From Aurifilum marmelostoma (lineage: Eukaryota > Ascomycota > Sordariomycetes > Diaporthales > Cryphonectriaceae), in assembly GCA_027559495.1 (NCBI GenBank), contig JAMXSV010000001.1, forward strand, positions 124,001 through 188,000: 64,000 bases of DNA, given 5' to 3'. Under the pieces are notes generated by a model, which had not been told where the DNA came from, ran no database searches, and saw only the letters and a list, made by a program, of their open reading frames with translations. Shown piece by piece: positions 21,995 through 32,740 of this stretch (the stretch's first letter is position 1; every line of letters starts with the position of its first letter). Position numbers and translations under genes: made by a program.

Positions 21995-23993
21995 TCATAA
22001 CGCAGCTCCATAACGTAGACTACTCCCCTGCGCAGCTGAGCCAACGTCTGGGCCGGGATCGCTCCAGTCATCGAGAGTGCCGTTGGTGACACCGCTGGTG
22101 TATTTGGAGCTCCCTTCGCTGACCTGTCGCGTGTGCGCCGCCTCGGGTCGCGACGGTGTTCCATTGGTGCTCACACCAGCGGCCGCAAAGTTGTTGAACG
22201 GTATGCCCGGGACGCCTATGGTGCTGGTGAGGCTGCCTGAGACGGGTTCCAGATCAAACGGGTCGGAGCGGAACTTATTGCGCTTGGTGGCGAAGCTCTC
22301 GAAACTGACGGCGCTCACTTGGCTGTCGCGCGAGTACATGGTCGAACGACGCCGCCCTGGTGTCGCGGTTGAGCCGCTGGGCGGGCGCGATGACCCATTG
22401 GCGATGCGCAGGCCGCGGATGTCGTAGGCCCTGTTGAGGTCGATCGTGCTCGCGTCCACTGACTGGCCTCTGGATCGGCGGATGTCGTGGATGTATGTCG
22501 ATGGCTGAGGAGGCCCAGAAGACCCGACTCCAATGGCATTCGTGTCGGAGAAGGGGTTGTTGGTGGCAGTGTGGTTATTGTTGTTGCTGAAGGAGATGGC
22601 ATTGACGTCGCTAAACGGGTCTTGGCCGAAGCCGAGATCGAGTCCAGCAAAACCTGATCCTTCGCTGCCGCCACGGGTCCTTGACACTCGCCGTCGTTGC
22701 GCCTCGCGGTCGACCTCGTTATCATCCATGCTGAGCAGTGTCAAGAAGTCTGGCTTGTTGGTGAGCCGCCTTGACCTCGTCGATGATGTGCCCTGGGCGT
22801 CGCCACCGATGCCACGGGCAGCAAATATGTCGTTCTTCTCGTTATATGTTTGTTTTTGTTGGTTGCGCGACATGACTCCTCTGAAACGCCCCCATAGCTC
22901 CACGATCCGTTCCTTGATCGTCATATCGCTGTCGCCAGGCGCAGAGAAAGACGTCGAGCCCTTCCTCTCGTGGCCGACGACGATAGGTGAGGTGTCCATA
23001 AATTGAGAGTTGCCCCTATTCAAGTCTACCGAGCGGCCACTGCTGTGGGATGCAGCAATACTATGAATGCTTCCACTACGACTCAGCGTGCCGATATGGC
23101 CGCGAACACGGCCATACTGAGCCCTCAGAGCAGCCTTGACCTTGTTCGACCGCGGCGCAGGCTGGCTCGTGCTGTCGCGGCCTAACGACGCGAAGCCGCG
23201 CTTGCCCCTCAGATATCCAGGCCCAGGCTCTGCCGACAAGGGCGTGAGGAGCGTGCTTCGTCGTTTCTTCAGCACCCTCCTCCTCCAGAACCAGATGAAC
23301 AATGCCACCAAGCTGACGAGAGCCAGGCCGCCGATGACACCACCAGCCACAGCGGCAGCGGAACGGTTGTTATGACCACCACCGACGCCTGCTGATGATG
23401 GTGACGACACTGATGATGCTGATGCCTCGGCTGCTGCCGCCGCCGCGTTGGTGCCGGTCGAGCTCGCAGCGTTCTGTGCATGTGCTGAGGTTGATGACTG
23501 ACCAGACGCTATGCCGCCTAGTTGTTGTTGTGGGCACTGCGCCAGCCGACTGCGTGTCCGTCTGCAGGAGCTCGCTCTGGGGGGCCGTAGCCGTCGCTGT
23601 GTCCGCCGTCGCCTGGGACGAGGCGGTCAGAGGGTTCGTCGTAGACGAGGCTGCGACGCTGGTGTCAGCTACACTGGTCTGCACTTGCGGTTGGACGGCC
23701 GCAGGCGACGCGGCCTCTGGGGTGGTAGCAGAAGCAGCGACAACAACAGCAGCAGAAGAGGAAGCAGAAGACGACGAGGTCGTGACAGCTGCGGGCGGGG
23801 GCGTCGTCGTTGTCTGCTGTACAGCCGGTGGCGCCAGCACTTGCGACGCTGAAGAAATGGTGGGAAAACTTGAGAAAGCACTAGTCGTACTTGTTGTCTG
23901 CGTGCTAATGTCCGTCCTCGGCACCGCTGTGCACCTCTTCCCGTCAAGCGTTGTGATGAACCCTCCGAGGGGGAGGTTCGCGCTCGTGGCCAT
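21995..23993 (-). CDS. Ser/Thr-rich single-pass membrane protein (Mid2/AXL2-SKG6-like topology)
   Basis: Model: exons 23538..23993 and 21995..23473, with a 64-nt intron 23474..23537 (GTGCCC donor, CACAG acceptor, phase 0), giving 644 residues. Two overlapping long frames must be joined. The chosen intron keeps frame, but its donor is weak, so a frameshift is a real alternative. The N-terminal half is dominated by Ser, Thr, Ala and Gln runs, expected to be heavily O-glycosylated outside the cell. A single helix follows (AAVAGGVIGGLALVSLVALF), then WFWRRRVLKKRRS as a stop-transfer signal. The cytoplasmic tail of ~400 residues is Ser/Asn/Arg-rich with repeated NPFSD/DPFSD motifs (DPFSDVNAI, NPFSDTNAI). 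No cleavable signal peptide is obvious. The layout resembles cell-wall stress sensors and polarity proteins; no specific orthologue is recognised. Confidence 0.7.
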
Positions 23994-26900
23994 CTTTGAT
24001 GATGTTGATGATGATCAAAGGTCGAGCCAAGCTCTTCTCCTACGGCCGCACACACACAGACAAACAGGGAGGGGCGATTCCAGTCGCGAGGTCCGATCCC
24101 AGAAAGAAAAAAAAATTACAGCCCACTGTACAACAGGAGCAGAACCACCTCTCAAAGGTGTTCAACGAAGTAGAGAGAGAGGAAGACCAAAGGCCTCTCG
24201 GGCCGTCAAAGTCGAACCAGATTCATCCGGGAGAGGGCCAGAGCCGTTGGTGATAGTTGGTATGTGGTGGAGAGGAGGAAGAAGTTCAACCCGAGTCGTA
24301 GTAGGGCTGAGAAGGCACACAAGGAGGGGAGGGGTTGTCGACGTCAAGAGAACAGGCCGCGATGTTGGTTTTGTTGGATAGGAGAAATGCAAAGGCGTGG
24401 CAGTTGTGCCGGACCAGTCCCAGTAGGGTCCAGGGTGAAGGAGAGAAAGAGATCAGATCAGATCAAACTGCACCAGGTGCGTGGTCTGCGACAGGACAGG
24501 GGGGGGCTTCTCTCTCAGGCCTGACAGGAAATTCGGAAGAAGAGAGCTGGAAGCCGAGGAGTAAGAGGAGGAGATCCCAAGCCAAGATAGCCACACACAG
24601 GGCAACCTAGATGACGAAAGAAGAGACGGCGAGAGACCAAAGCAGGCCAGGGCCCCGGATGGATGAGCTCTTGTGTGATGGTGGTCGTAGTGGTGGTCGT
24701 GGTCGTGGTGGTGTGATGGAAACAAAGAGAGAAAGAGAAGTTTATGGGGGATGTATGGCTGTGATGTGCCATGTAACGAGTACTGTCTCGGTGCAGCCAG
24801 AGGCTGGACCGCAACATGGCTCGGGTGCGTTTGCGACTTTGGACGTTGTCCGTGTTTGACGATGGGCTGGACGAGGCTGGGATTGGCCCGTCGAGTTGAG
24901 ATCTAGTCCCAAAGAGTTGAGGTTCCAGGCACAAGATGGGGTAGATCCTGCACACTTGGCGCCCATGTTCTTCCCACTTTGGATGTGATGTGGTGGGGCC
25001 CCTTTGTCCTGCGACAAGTTTGAAGCACCCAAGTCAGGGGGGGCAGGAGAGGGGGGCCATGTTCAACCCGTGATGCCTGCAAGGCGCGAGCAGGACCCAG
25101 GCCGGTAAAGAGAACGCAGTATGCAGTGCAAGTTGCCGGGCAGTTGGGCTCCCGTCTCAAGGAATTGCGAGAAAGGTAGTCCCCTTCCATTGGTCATCAT
25201 CATCATGACTGATGTAGTAGGCCTCGAGAAGCAGGTGTTGCCTCAGACCCTTGCACAAAGCTATCGAGTAAGTCAGTAAATATGCATACATACAGTATCG
25301 TGACCTACCGATCATTGATGACATAGTAGGATCCTTTTAAGAAAGGCCCCACAGAGGAGGTGGAGGAAGGAAGCACTCACACGCTGGTTAGTGAGTGAGT
25401 GAGTGCAGTCCGCCGTGAGAAGGAAGGCAAAGAAGGCAAGAGGCGCCTGCGACGCAACGCCTGGCCCCACTCACCAATCCCTCGTTGAAACGTCCTTTCC
25501 TGGTCGGAAATGTTTTAGGCTTTTGCCAGCTCCCTGATCTGGTTGGCCCCATCCCCACGTGCTTCCCGTGTCCCTCGGCGGATTCAAATTCCGCCATTCT
25601 GCCTGAGGCCCATGCCACCCATACAATTGATCATCCACAACGTGTAATATACGACTTCATGCAGTCGCTTGATCTAGGGATTTCATCACTTCCCCGGAGG
25701 TGTGAGGGGTTACTCATTCCGATAGGAAGAACGATCGATCAATACCGTGACACCATATCCGGATTTCAAATTGAGAGCAAGAGACAGAATGTCTCTTCTC
25801 TCTCACACACACCTCTACGCCGATAGTCCTACCCATAGCCACGCCGTGATTGTCAGAGCTGCATCCGTTTTTGTTCTTCTTTTTTCCCTCCAGAGCGGGG
25901 GGGGGGGTTGTTGGGGTCTCCCGAGGTGACTGTATGTGTACATAGTACTGCATAATAACCCTGGGGCGGCTCAAGGTGCACACAACAGCTTCATCCCATC
26001 TCTTTCTCGGCACCTGCTTGCAATGACACGTAACACGTTACGCACTACTGTAGGATACACCGCGTTCGCTCTCCCCTCTGTGCCTGCCCTTTTCTGGACT
26101 GCTGTCATGCGCGCACGACTCAAGGCGCAGAGAGGTCACAGTCAAATCAGATAGAGTAGGCGTCGGCGCCCGAGCGCTTGGCACAGCATGGCAGGCGATC
26201 TATTATAGCCCTGTCGGTGCAAGAGCCTCGATCAAGGACAAGGGTCGTCGAAGGCTGGCGTGCGGTGCGCACCTCGACCTCCTCCAGCCCGAGAGCCTCA
26301 TCATTCCTCTGCCAGTCACTGAATGGATTGATGTGCTTCTCTGGTGCAGATCATCCGGATCAACCATCGTCTCATCAGGTTGGGCGACTTCCGGCACAGC
26401 CAGATGATATAGATGGCTCGACAGAATTCGTGCGATGAAAGAGACTTCATACCTGATCACCCATAAGCCACTCGATACTTCCACTACCATTGTCATGGCG
26501 CAGTATCCGACTTCTTGGTGATCTCCTGGCAAGACGGGTATTTCAGGTGTCTGGTCGTCAACAGGATCTGCAGAACATCACACAACGAGGGAGGCTGAGC
26601 ACCGAGAGTTGTAGGTATGGTGCAAGAAGATGGGTACCTCACTAACTCTGAACCACCCTCGCTGAACGGAACTAAGGCAGCCATGACCAGGCACGACACA
26701 CTTTGTCTTATGCGATTGTGTGCCGATCATACTTGCTCACAGGCAGTCCGACAGCAGCTACTATGAATCTAGAGGAGCTGTGAGGCGGAAAATGTCTTGG
26801 GCCGCAGTTTCTTGCCCTTTCGGTGTCAATCCGTAAGTACATACTGTACCCCAAGAAGACGCTACCGAAACCCCTATCTTGGGGTTTTTCCTATGGCATT

Positions 26901-27826
26901 TGCCGAGTGACTCTTGCAGCTCCTTGTATTCCTCCTTCTCTCTTGCTCCTTTTATCTTCTCATTCTCCCGATCATAACGTGTACATGGTGACCCTGTACT
27001 CCTATGACTGTCCAAAAAAACAATCGAGGGCCATGTGTGAACGGTGATACAAGAGGTTGACCAATCACAACCAAGGACGGGTTGTGGTCAGGGTTAGGGT
27101 CAACACATGAGACCACCACTGAGGGGAAGGGTGAGCCCTTCCAGCTCGTCCGTTAGTTAGGGCATGTTCATCCCATCAGATTTCCATTAATCTGGTCTAT
27201 TGGCCTTCTAGAATTTTGCGGCCTTAGTCCTTTCTGGCAAAAATGCCCTCCCAAAGACTGTGATTTTTGGCAGTTCAGTCTTGTCTAATCCTGTGACCCA
27301 AATGGCGGGGTTGTTTACCCCCCTGCGCATTCGCTCCTGTGCCACACCAAGTGAGCTGCAGCGACAACCTCGATTGCACCACCTTGTCGCCCTCAATCAA
27401 GTGAGTCTCAAAGCGCGGTCCATCCCGCGGACAGACGATAAACACGTGCTTCAACCTCAAGGATCTCGACAGATGAACGAGACTCGTCTGCGCTTAGCTA
27501 ACTAACCTGATGCTCCCTTGCGGCTTCTCTGGCTCTCTCTGTCTCTCGCTCGCTGCTTACTGGTGTCTCGGTCGAAGAGGTCCAGTTACGAGCGAGATTC
27601 ACGTCCCGTTCTCCTCCAAGCAACTAGCACTCGAGACGTGCCTAGTCTGTTCAATCGGCCGTCAGCACCCCAGCGATTGGTACGATAGAACGGGACCCCT
27701 CTACTAGAGTCGCCTTCGACGGCACAAGCACAGGTCGAATCTCTCCAGCAGGATCAGACTACAACAACTACGGATTTTTTTTTCCAGGCTCGTACAACAT
27801 AGGCACCACTTCTCGTGCTCTTCACC
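23994..27826. other. 3.8-kb intergenic region between two divergent genes
   Basis: It contains the promoters of the Ser/Thr-rich membrane protein and of the unrecognised 580-residue protein. Open frames are short and motif-free. There is a telomere-like GGGTTAGGG at 27091..27099, a G-run at 25899..25908 and several purine-rich tracts near 24100-24700. No RNA gene or transposon was identified. Confidence 0.5.
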
Positions 27827-29878
27827 ATGTTTGGCAACCTCGCCCATCTCAGTATGTTGTCCCTCCCTGGCCTTGTTCTGCTCGTCTGCCATCCCACCAG
27901 GAATCACGGCTGGAGAGACCCCAGTCACCTGCTGGCGGTGCCCTACCTCGACAGTACAGACAAGTGGTCGACTTCATGCTGTTCCGCCGCGTCTGCCTTA
28001 TTGGTTCGGATGCTGAACTATGTCTGATCGACTCCGTACCATGTCTTGCTCCAAACGTCTCAAAGAGCCTCGTTCGACCGCATTATCCACCCCCTTCTTC
28101 CCGCTCGTGACCCAGACCCCATTGCTCGAGCTCTCGCTGGATTCTGACCCGATAATTTAGTTCCTCCTCCACCCCTGAAGGCTCATGGGCCCCCCAAGGA
28201 TGTCCCACCGCCCACGCCGGTGCATTTGCCACAGTGTCTGCCAGGGGCTGCCAGCCCGCACCCGGCCGAGTCTGGACCGGAGCCGCAGAGTCTAACGGCT
28301 CTCCTCCAGACACTTGCTCGACCAGCAGACCAGGTCGAGATGGCTCATCTCGAGGCCCTTGGTGTCCATGTGATTCCCAACGTCCCACTCGACCAGCTCA
28401 TCCCGGATTCGTCGTATCTGCCGGACTTCGCGAGGTGGGAATCTCTGACACAGGAAGAAATTCACACTATCGACGGTGAGACTCGGTCGCTGCTATGTAA
28501 TGGTAAATTGTCACCAGGCGCTTCCAAGTATCTCGATCTCCAGCAGTGCCTCCTCATTGCAAACGACCGAGCCTTCCGCTCTGTGAGGAGGGTGGCCCCG
28601 AAACCCGGCGAGCAATACGTGAGGCTGGGCTACTGCCATGACTTCTTCCGGTCCCTGGAGATCTTGACGGGGTATTGGGATGATACCTCAACTACAAAGC
28701 CTTCGTCTGTTGGAAAGCCAGTTGAGGAAGTTCCGGCTCGAGGCGGTGCGAAGGCTGACGCCGCACTCGACAGTGAAGGTGTCGCGTTCTATCGCACAAG
28801 TGCAGGCTCCTCCATGCCGGCCCAGCACCGTACGCAGCTTCTCGCCTCCTTCTTGAAACTCGTCACCTACGACTTCTCGTGCAACCTTACGACCCGTCAA
28901 GATCCTCGGCTGTATGTCAAAACCCTGAGCCCGGACTACAGGCACTCCTCCTTCTCCTCCGGCTGCAGCTTCATCTACCGCACACCGTCCGACCGCGATT
29001 CTGCCAAGCGTGGTATTGTCGAGGGCCCCATCGCGGCAGTCAGCCCCCGTCACACAACTGTCTTCCCTCCCACTGGTCGTGAGCGCGACGCGGTTATTGA
29101 CCTGTCGCGCGAGATTATTGCAGCACTGATCACAGCGCAGCAACGCGCACGAGAGGGTAGGCAGGAGGAACGTATTGGTCAGGGCGCCTGGTGGGCTACG
29201 AGGCCGCGCTGGGGCGGTGGGCCTGGTGGCCCGATTGGCAAGGAGGCAGAGCACCTGGAGAGCAGAGACGTAGCTGCCCTTCTGGTCGGCGACAAGGACG
29301 AGAGGCCTACGAAGATCCCTGTCGAAGGCGACGACCCATCAACCATTAGTCAACACAGCAGCTCGTCGCTGGCGGCCGCACGATCGTCATCACGTGGCTC
29401 AACGGTTCACGGTTCGTCGTCAACGGTGCAACCCCCCAACCCGAAGCGGCCTCGCAAGGGGATGGCTATCTACGATGCATACCGCATAGTTCGCCCGCCC
29501 GCCATGCAGTGGGACCCAAAGGCTAGGTACACTGCCATCGGCCGACAGCGCGGTACCGACTACGACGACGTATTCGTAATCAGCTCGCTGTTTCACCACG
29601 TGTCTATCCTCAGGGTCAGGGTTCCGGATCGGCTGCTGCGGGTCCTCGGCAGCTCTGAGCCTGACCCAGGAGTGATGGGTCGGGGCAAGGTGGAGGTCTG
29701 GCGGACACGATGGTTTGATTTCTTCATAGCCCAGGAAAGGGTGGAGGCAATGAGAGCCCTCTGGGTCGTTATGGCGTATGCCATGCGAAATCTACAGGAT
29801 GACGGAGTAGGGAGCGACGAGGGAGGCATCAAGGTCTTGAAGGGTCGCAAGGCCAAGAAGGAAGGCTCGAAAGGTTAG
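27827..29878 (+). CDS. Unrecognised fungal protein, 580 residues
   Basis: The body is one long frame, 28161..29878. In frame upstream of its first ATG-like codons the sequence stays open back to an acceptor (GATAATTTAG, ending 28160, with a branch-like CTGAC before it). A short first exon, 27827..27851 (ATG TTT GGC AAC CTC GCC CAT CTC A), ends at a GTATGT donor and joins in phase to give MFGNLAHLIPPPPLKAHGPP. The intron would be 309 nt, long for this window, so the 5' end is tentative. The protein has a Pro-rich N-terminus, a central folded-looking part (LGVHVIPNVPLDQLIPDSSYLPDFARWESL, YVRLGYCHDFFRSLEILTGYW), a Ser-rich low-complexity linker with a basic PNPKRPRKG (possible nuclear signal) and a conserved-looking end (YDDVFVISSLFHHVSILRVRVPDRLLRVLG). 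I recognise no domain and assign no function. Confidence 0.72.
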
Positions 29879-30804
29879 GATCTATTCGGCCGGAACCTAG
29901 CGATGCGTCGAATGACCTCGTGGCCACCTTTCAGAGGTGGGGAGAGGACGTCGTCTCGGTAGGGTAAGCACGGCTTCGCAGAAACTCAGAGTCATGGGAA
30001 TTCTGTAGCGTGGAGCGCCTCCTTCGTGGAGCTGGGAAAGAACAATACCAAGCATAGAATGAGCACAAAACAGTTCTGTTATATTTGCTCCGGCGCCTAT
30101 ATTGGAAAACGTTTCCTATGGGCAGCATGATTCTTCAATCAGACACCAGCCCAGATTTAGCCTCCATGTTCCAATAACAAAAGGAGGCCTCAAGTCCAAC
30201 CGAATCATACATTGTGGTAATGCGATGGGCGTGGCATGTAACTTATCACCTTCTGAATCGACCCTCATCGACCTTCATATGTAGCAATTTGCAGCTGAAG
30301 GGCTCGAGGGGAGCTCTCAGTGCTCAAGAGCCTCAACCTCTTTGAAAGTCTATCGGGCATAAGAACGGGCGTACTGGTCAGATACTAGCAGGTCTATCCA
30401 TAGCCGTACTGTCAACGTCTCGGCTCACTTCAGCGGCTCATCGCAAAGCTGAGAAGTCGAGAGCCTGGACAATGCCGGTACACGAAATGGGTATCAGATA
30501 GAGCCCTTCTGGAACTGCCGGTGTCTGTAGTATCAAAGCTTGTTGTATATGACATCTAAAACCTCTTTTCCCTCAGGACAATATGTATCCGGCGCATGAG
30601 CGACCCTTGATCCTATCTCAGATTGTTTTGAGACATAAATTCAGGGCTGACCTACTGTTGGGCCTCGGCTAGCTGTTCCCCCCCGCGAGATCAATAGCTA
30701 CGGCTAATCAATATTGACCACGTCCTGGAACAGATTTTCCCTCCGGTCCCGAGCGTGCGATGCTTAATTACCACAGGCCCTGTGATGGCTGTGTCCAGCT
30801 GCCC
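29879..30804. other. Spacer between the unrecognised gene and the SAT4 pseudogene
   Basis: 0.9 kb between convergent features. Only short random frames; nothing else supported. Confidence 0.55.
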
Positions 30805-32128
30805 CTAACATCTCGGCTCTCTTGTCAGGTCACGAAAGACGCTTCGGGTGCTTTCAGTCGCAGACGCCAGCTCGTAAGATCTCAAGCGCGAGTCGGAACC
30901 CAAGCCAGTGGTGTCATAGTCGCCGTGCTTTTTCTTGTCGTAATGGCTCCAGATGGCTTTCATCGACGGTAAATTCATAGCGATGATGGCGGATTGTATC
31001 GATGGCGGCGATGATGATCTCCTCAAGCTGACGGGTCTCGTTGGGCCTCGACACGAGCGAGGGAATGACGGAAAGTCGTACGCAGGCCACGAAGACCGAG
31101 CAGAGCCCGAAACTCATGACGAAGACGATCTGTAGCTTCTTCCGAACGGGTATTTGCAGGTTCCAGACCACGGCAACTGGAAGGACCAGGATGTAGATGT
31201 CCATCAAGATATTCTGTGTGCGGAGAAAATATTTTAATACTTAAGTAGCAACAAGCATCTTCTCTCTCGTCTTTTCTCTTGACCCTAGAGAGACCCCAGG
31301 ATGAATTAAGACTGACGAGGATAGGAGGAATCATAAGGACCGTAAGCTGGTCCAAGCATATTGCCTTCGGTACCGAGGCTGGGTCGAAGATTGCTTGGAA
31401 TGAATCGCACTGAAGGCATGCGAGGATTCTTCTCGGAGATCAGTAAGTTTCGTCCCTAACTTGCTAAACCTAAGTCATCAATAAATTTGAGCACAGGTGG
31501 CTTACATGCTGGACAGGTATATGGAAGCATTGATGGCCAGCCCCACAAAGACGAAAATGCGATACCCGGTGCTTGTCCAGATCCAAAGGAAGAAAAGAAG
31601 AAAAAGTTATTTTGATAACAAGGTGTAACGCGTACACAATGATTTCCTCAGAGAAGATGACCTGTGGCGTTGTTAGTTCTGGAACAGATACGAGAGCGAA
31701 CATTGAGCGACGCAGCACTACCCAGTGACGTCTACTCGCCTTGTAGAATGTATAACCATCTAATCCACACATCATTCCTGGTCTGAAAGCCACAGCATTA
31801 GCGTTATGTATAACGGTCCATAGGCCTTAAAAACAGGCTTACAATCCACAGCCTCCACTTAGAAGCACCTGAAGTAAGCCTTGTTACACGAGCACCGTAG
31901 CCTGTAACGCCACGCACGGAGGCTGTCAGCGGGTATTCTGCGTCGGGAGAGTGATGATTCTGGCTACTGATGGCGTACAAGGACGAGGATGGATGCAGAG
32001 TCATCGTGACCCCATGACCTTGTGATTGCAAGGTGTGCATAGTATCTCAGAGCAGTGGTGAAGAGGCCCAAAGCAAAGGCAGTATACACTATGGCATAGG
32101 CTCCATCATGCAAAGCTAGACTTGCCAT
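30805..32128 (-). pseudogene. Decayed SAT4/Pth11-like (fungal rhodopsin-domain) integral membrane protein
   Basis: Fragments follow in the right order for a seven-helix SAT4-family protein, a group of fungal GPCR-like membrane proteins. From 32128: MASLALHDGAYAIVYTAFAL with LRYYAHLAITRSWGHDD; near 31650: VIFSEEIIVYALHLVIKITF; then LLFFLWIWTSTGYRIF and VFVGLAINASIYLSSM; near 31410: ILACLQCDSFQAIFDPASVPKAICLDQ; and near 31210: NILMDIYILVLPVAVVWNLQ. The step from KITF to LLFF needs removal of one T from the T5 run at 31601..31605, a +1 frameshift. After ACVRLSVIPSLVSRPNET the last two helices are missing. The sequence passes into a hydrophilic tail whose better-looking frame (MNLPSMKAIWSHYDKKKHGD... 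to the stop at 30805) is out of register. Joins in the first half (31980-31690) are also weak. A divergent, heavily spliced functional gene is possible but less likely. Confidence 0.65.
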
Positions 32129-32666
32129 CTTGCCGAAAAGTGAAAAGTTGGCACAGTTCATCACTGAGAAAAAGGAAAGGAGCATATATAATCTACGGTG
32201 CGATGGAAGGCATGTTCAGGGAGGGACGAGACTGTCCGTATATAGCAGGCCTTCCATACTCATACATAAGTGAAGGATTCGATCATGCATCCCCCGAGAC
32301 GCTTGCGCAAAACATCATGCAGCCGGCGGCACCGTCTAGGTCTGACACTAATAAAATCACCTCAGGAATTCACCAAATTATCTAGTATTATGATAGCAAA
32401 TTTGTCTTCTATAAGGCCAAAGTGTAATGTAAGGCAGATCTTTTTCAACCCACCACCAAGCAGCCTGACCTTGTCATTTAGGCTCAGGATAAGGCTGGTG
32501 GAATGCATACAACTATACATTTAAGTTTCTCTGCGCTCTTTTCGCGCATTCTTCGAGTAATCAAGATATCAATGTGTCAGTTCGTCGATGGCATCTCAAG
32601 ATGTCAGGAGCGCCCCGAGTCTCACTCAGCACATTCCGTTCGAGGCGGGACCGAGCCGGGGCCGGG

Positions 32667-32694
32667 GGAGCACGGCCGAACGCCGAAGTGCTCC
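32667..32694. repeat. Perfect 7-bp inverted repeat in a GC-rich block
   Basis: GGAGCAC at 32667..32673 and GTGCTCC at 32688..32694 are perfect complements around a 14-nt GC-rich loop. They could form a hairpin or be part of a mobile-element end. Confidence 0.6.
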
Positions 32695-32721
32695 AAAAAT
32701 AACAACAACTTTCACTAAGTC

Positions 32722-32740
32722 TTTATTTTGACAAAATAAA
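32722..32740. repeat. Perfect 9-bp palindrome, AT-rich
   Basis: TTTATTTTG and CAAAATAAA flank a single A: a perfect 9+1+9 inverted repeat, 27 bp after the GC-rich hairpin. Confidence 0.6.

Noticed and set aside
23395..24381. 328-residue plus-strand frame
   Set aside because: Antisense to the Ser/Thr-rich protein; Val/Arg/Gly-rich composition as expected from a shadow, and no motif.
28688..29254. 188-residue minus-strand frame
   Set aside because: Antisense shadow of the 580-residue gene.
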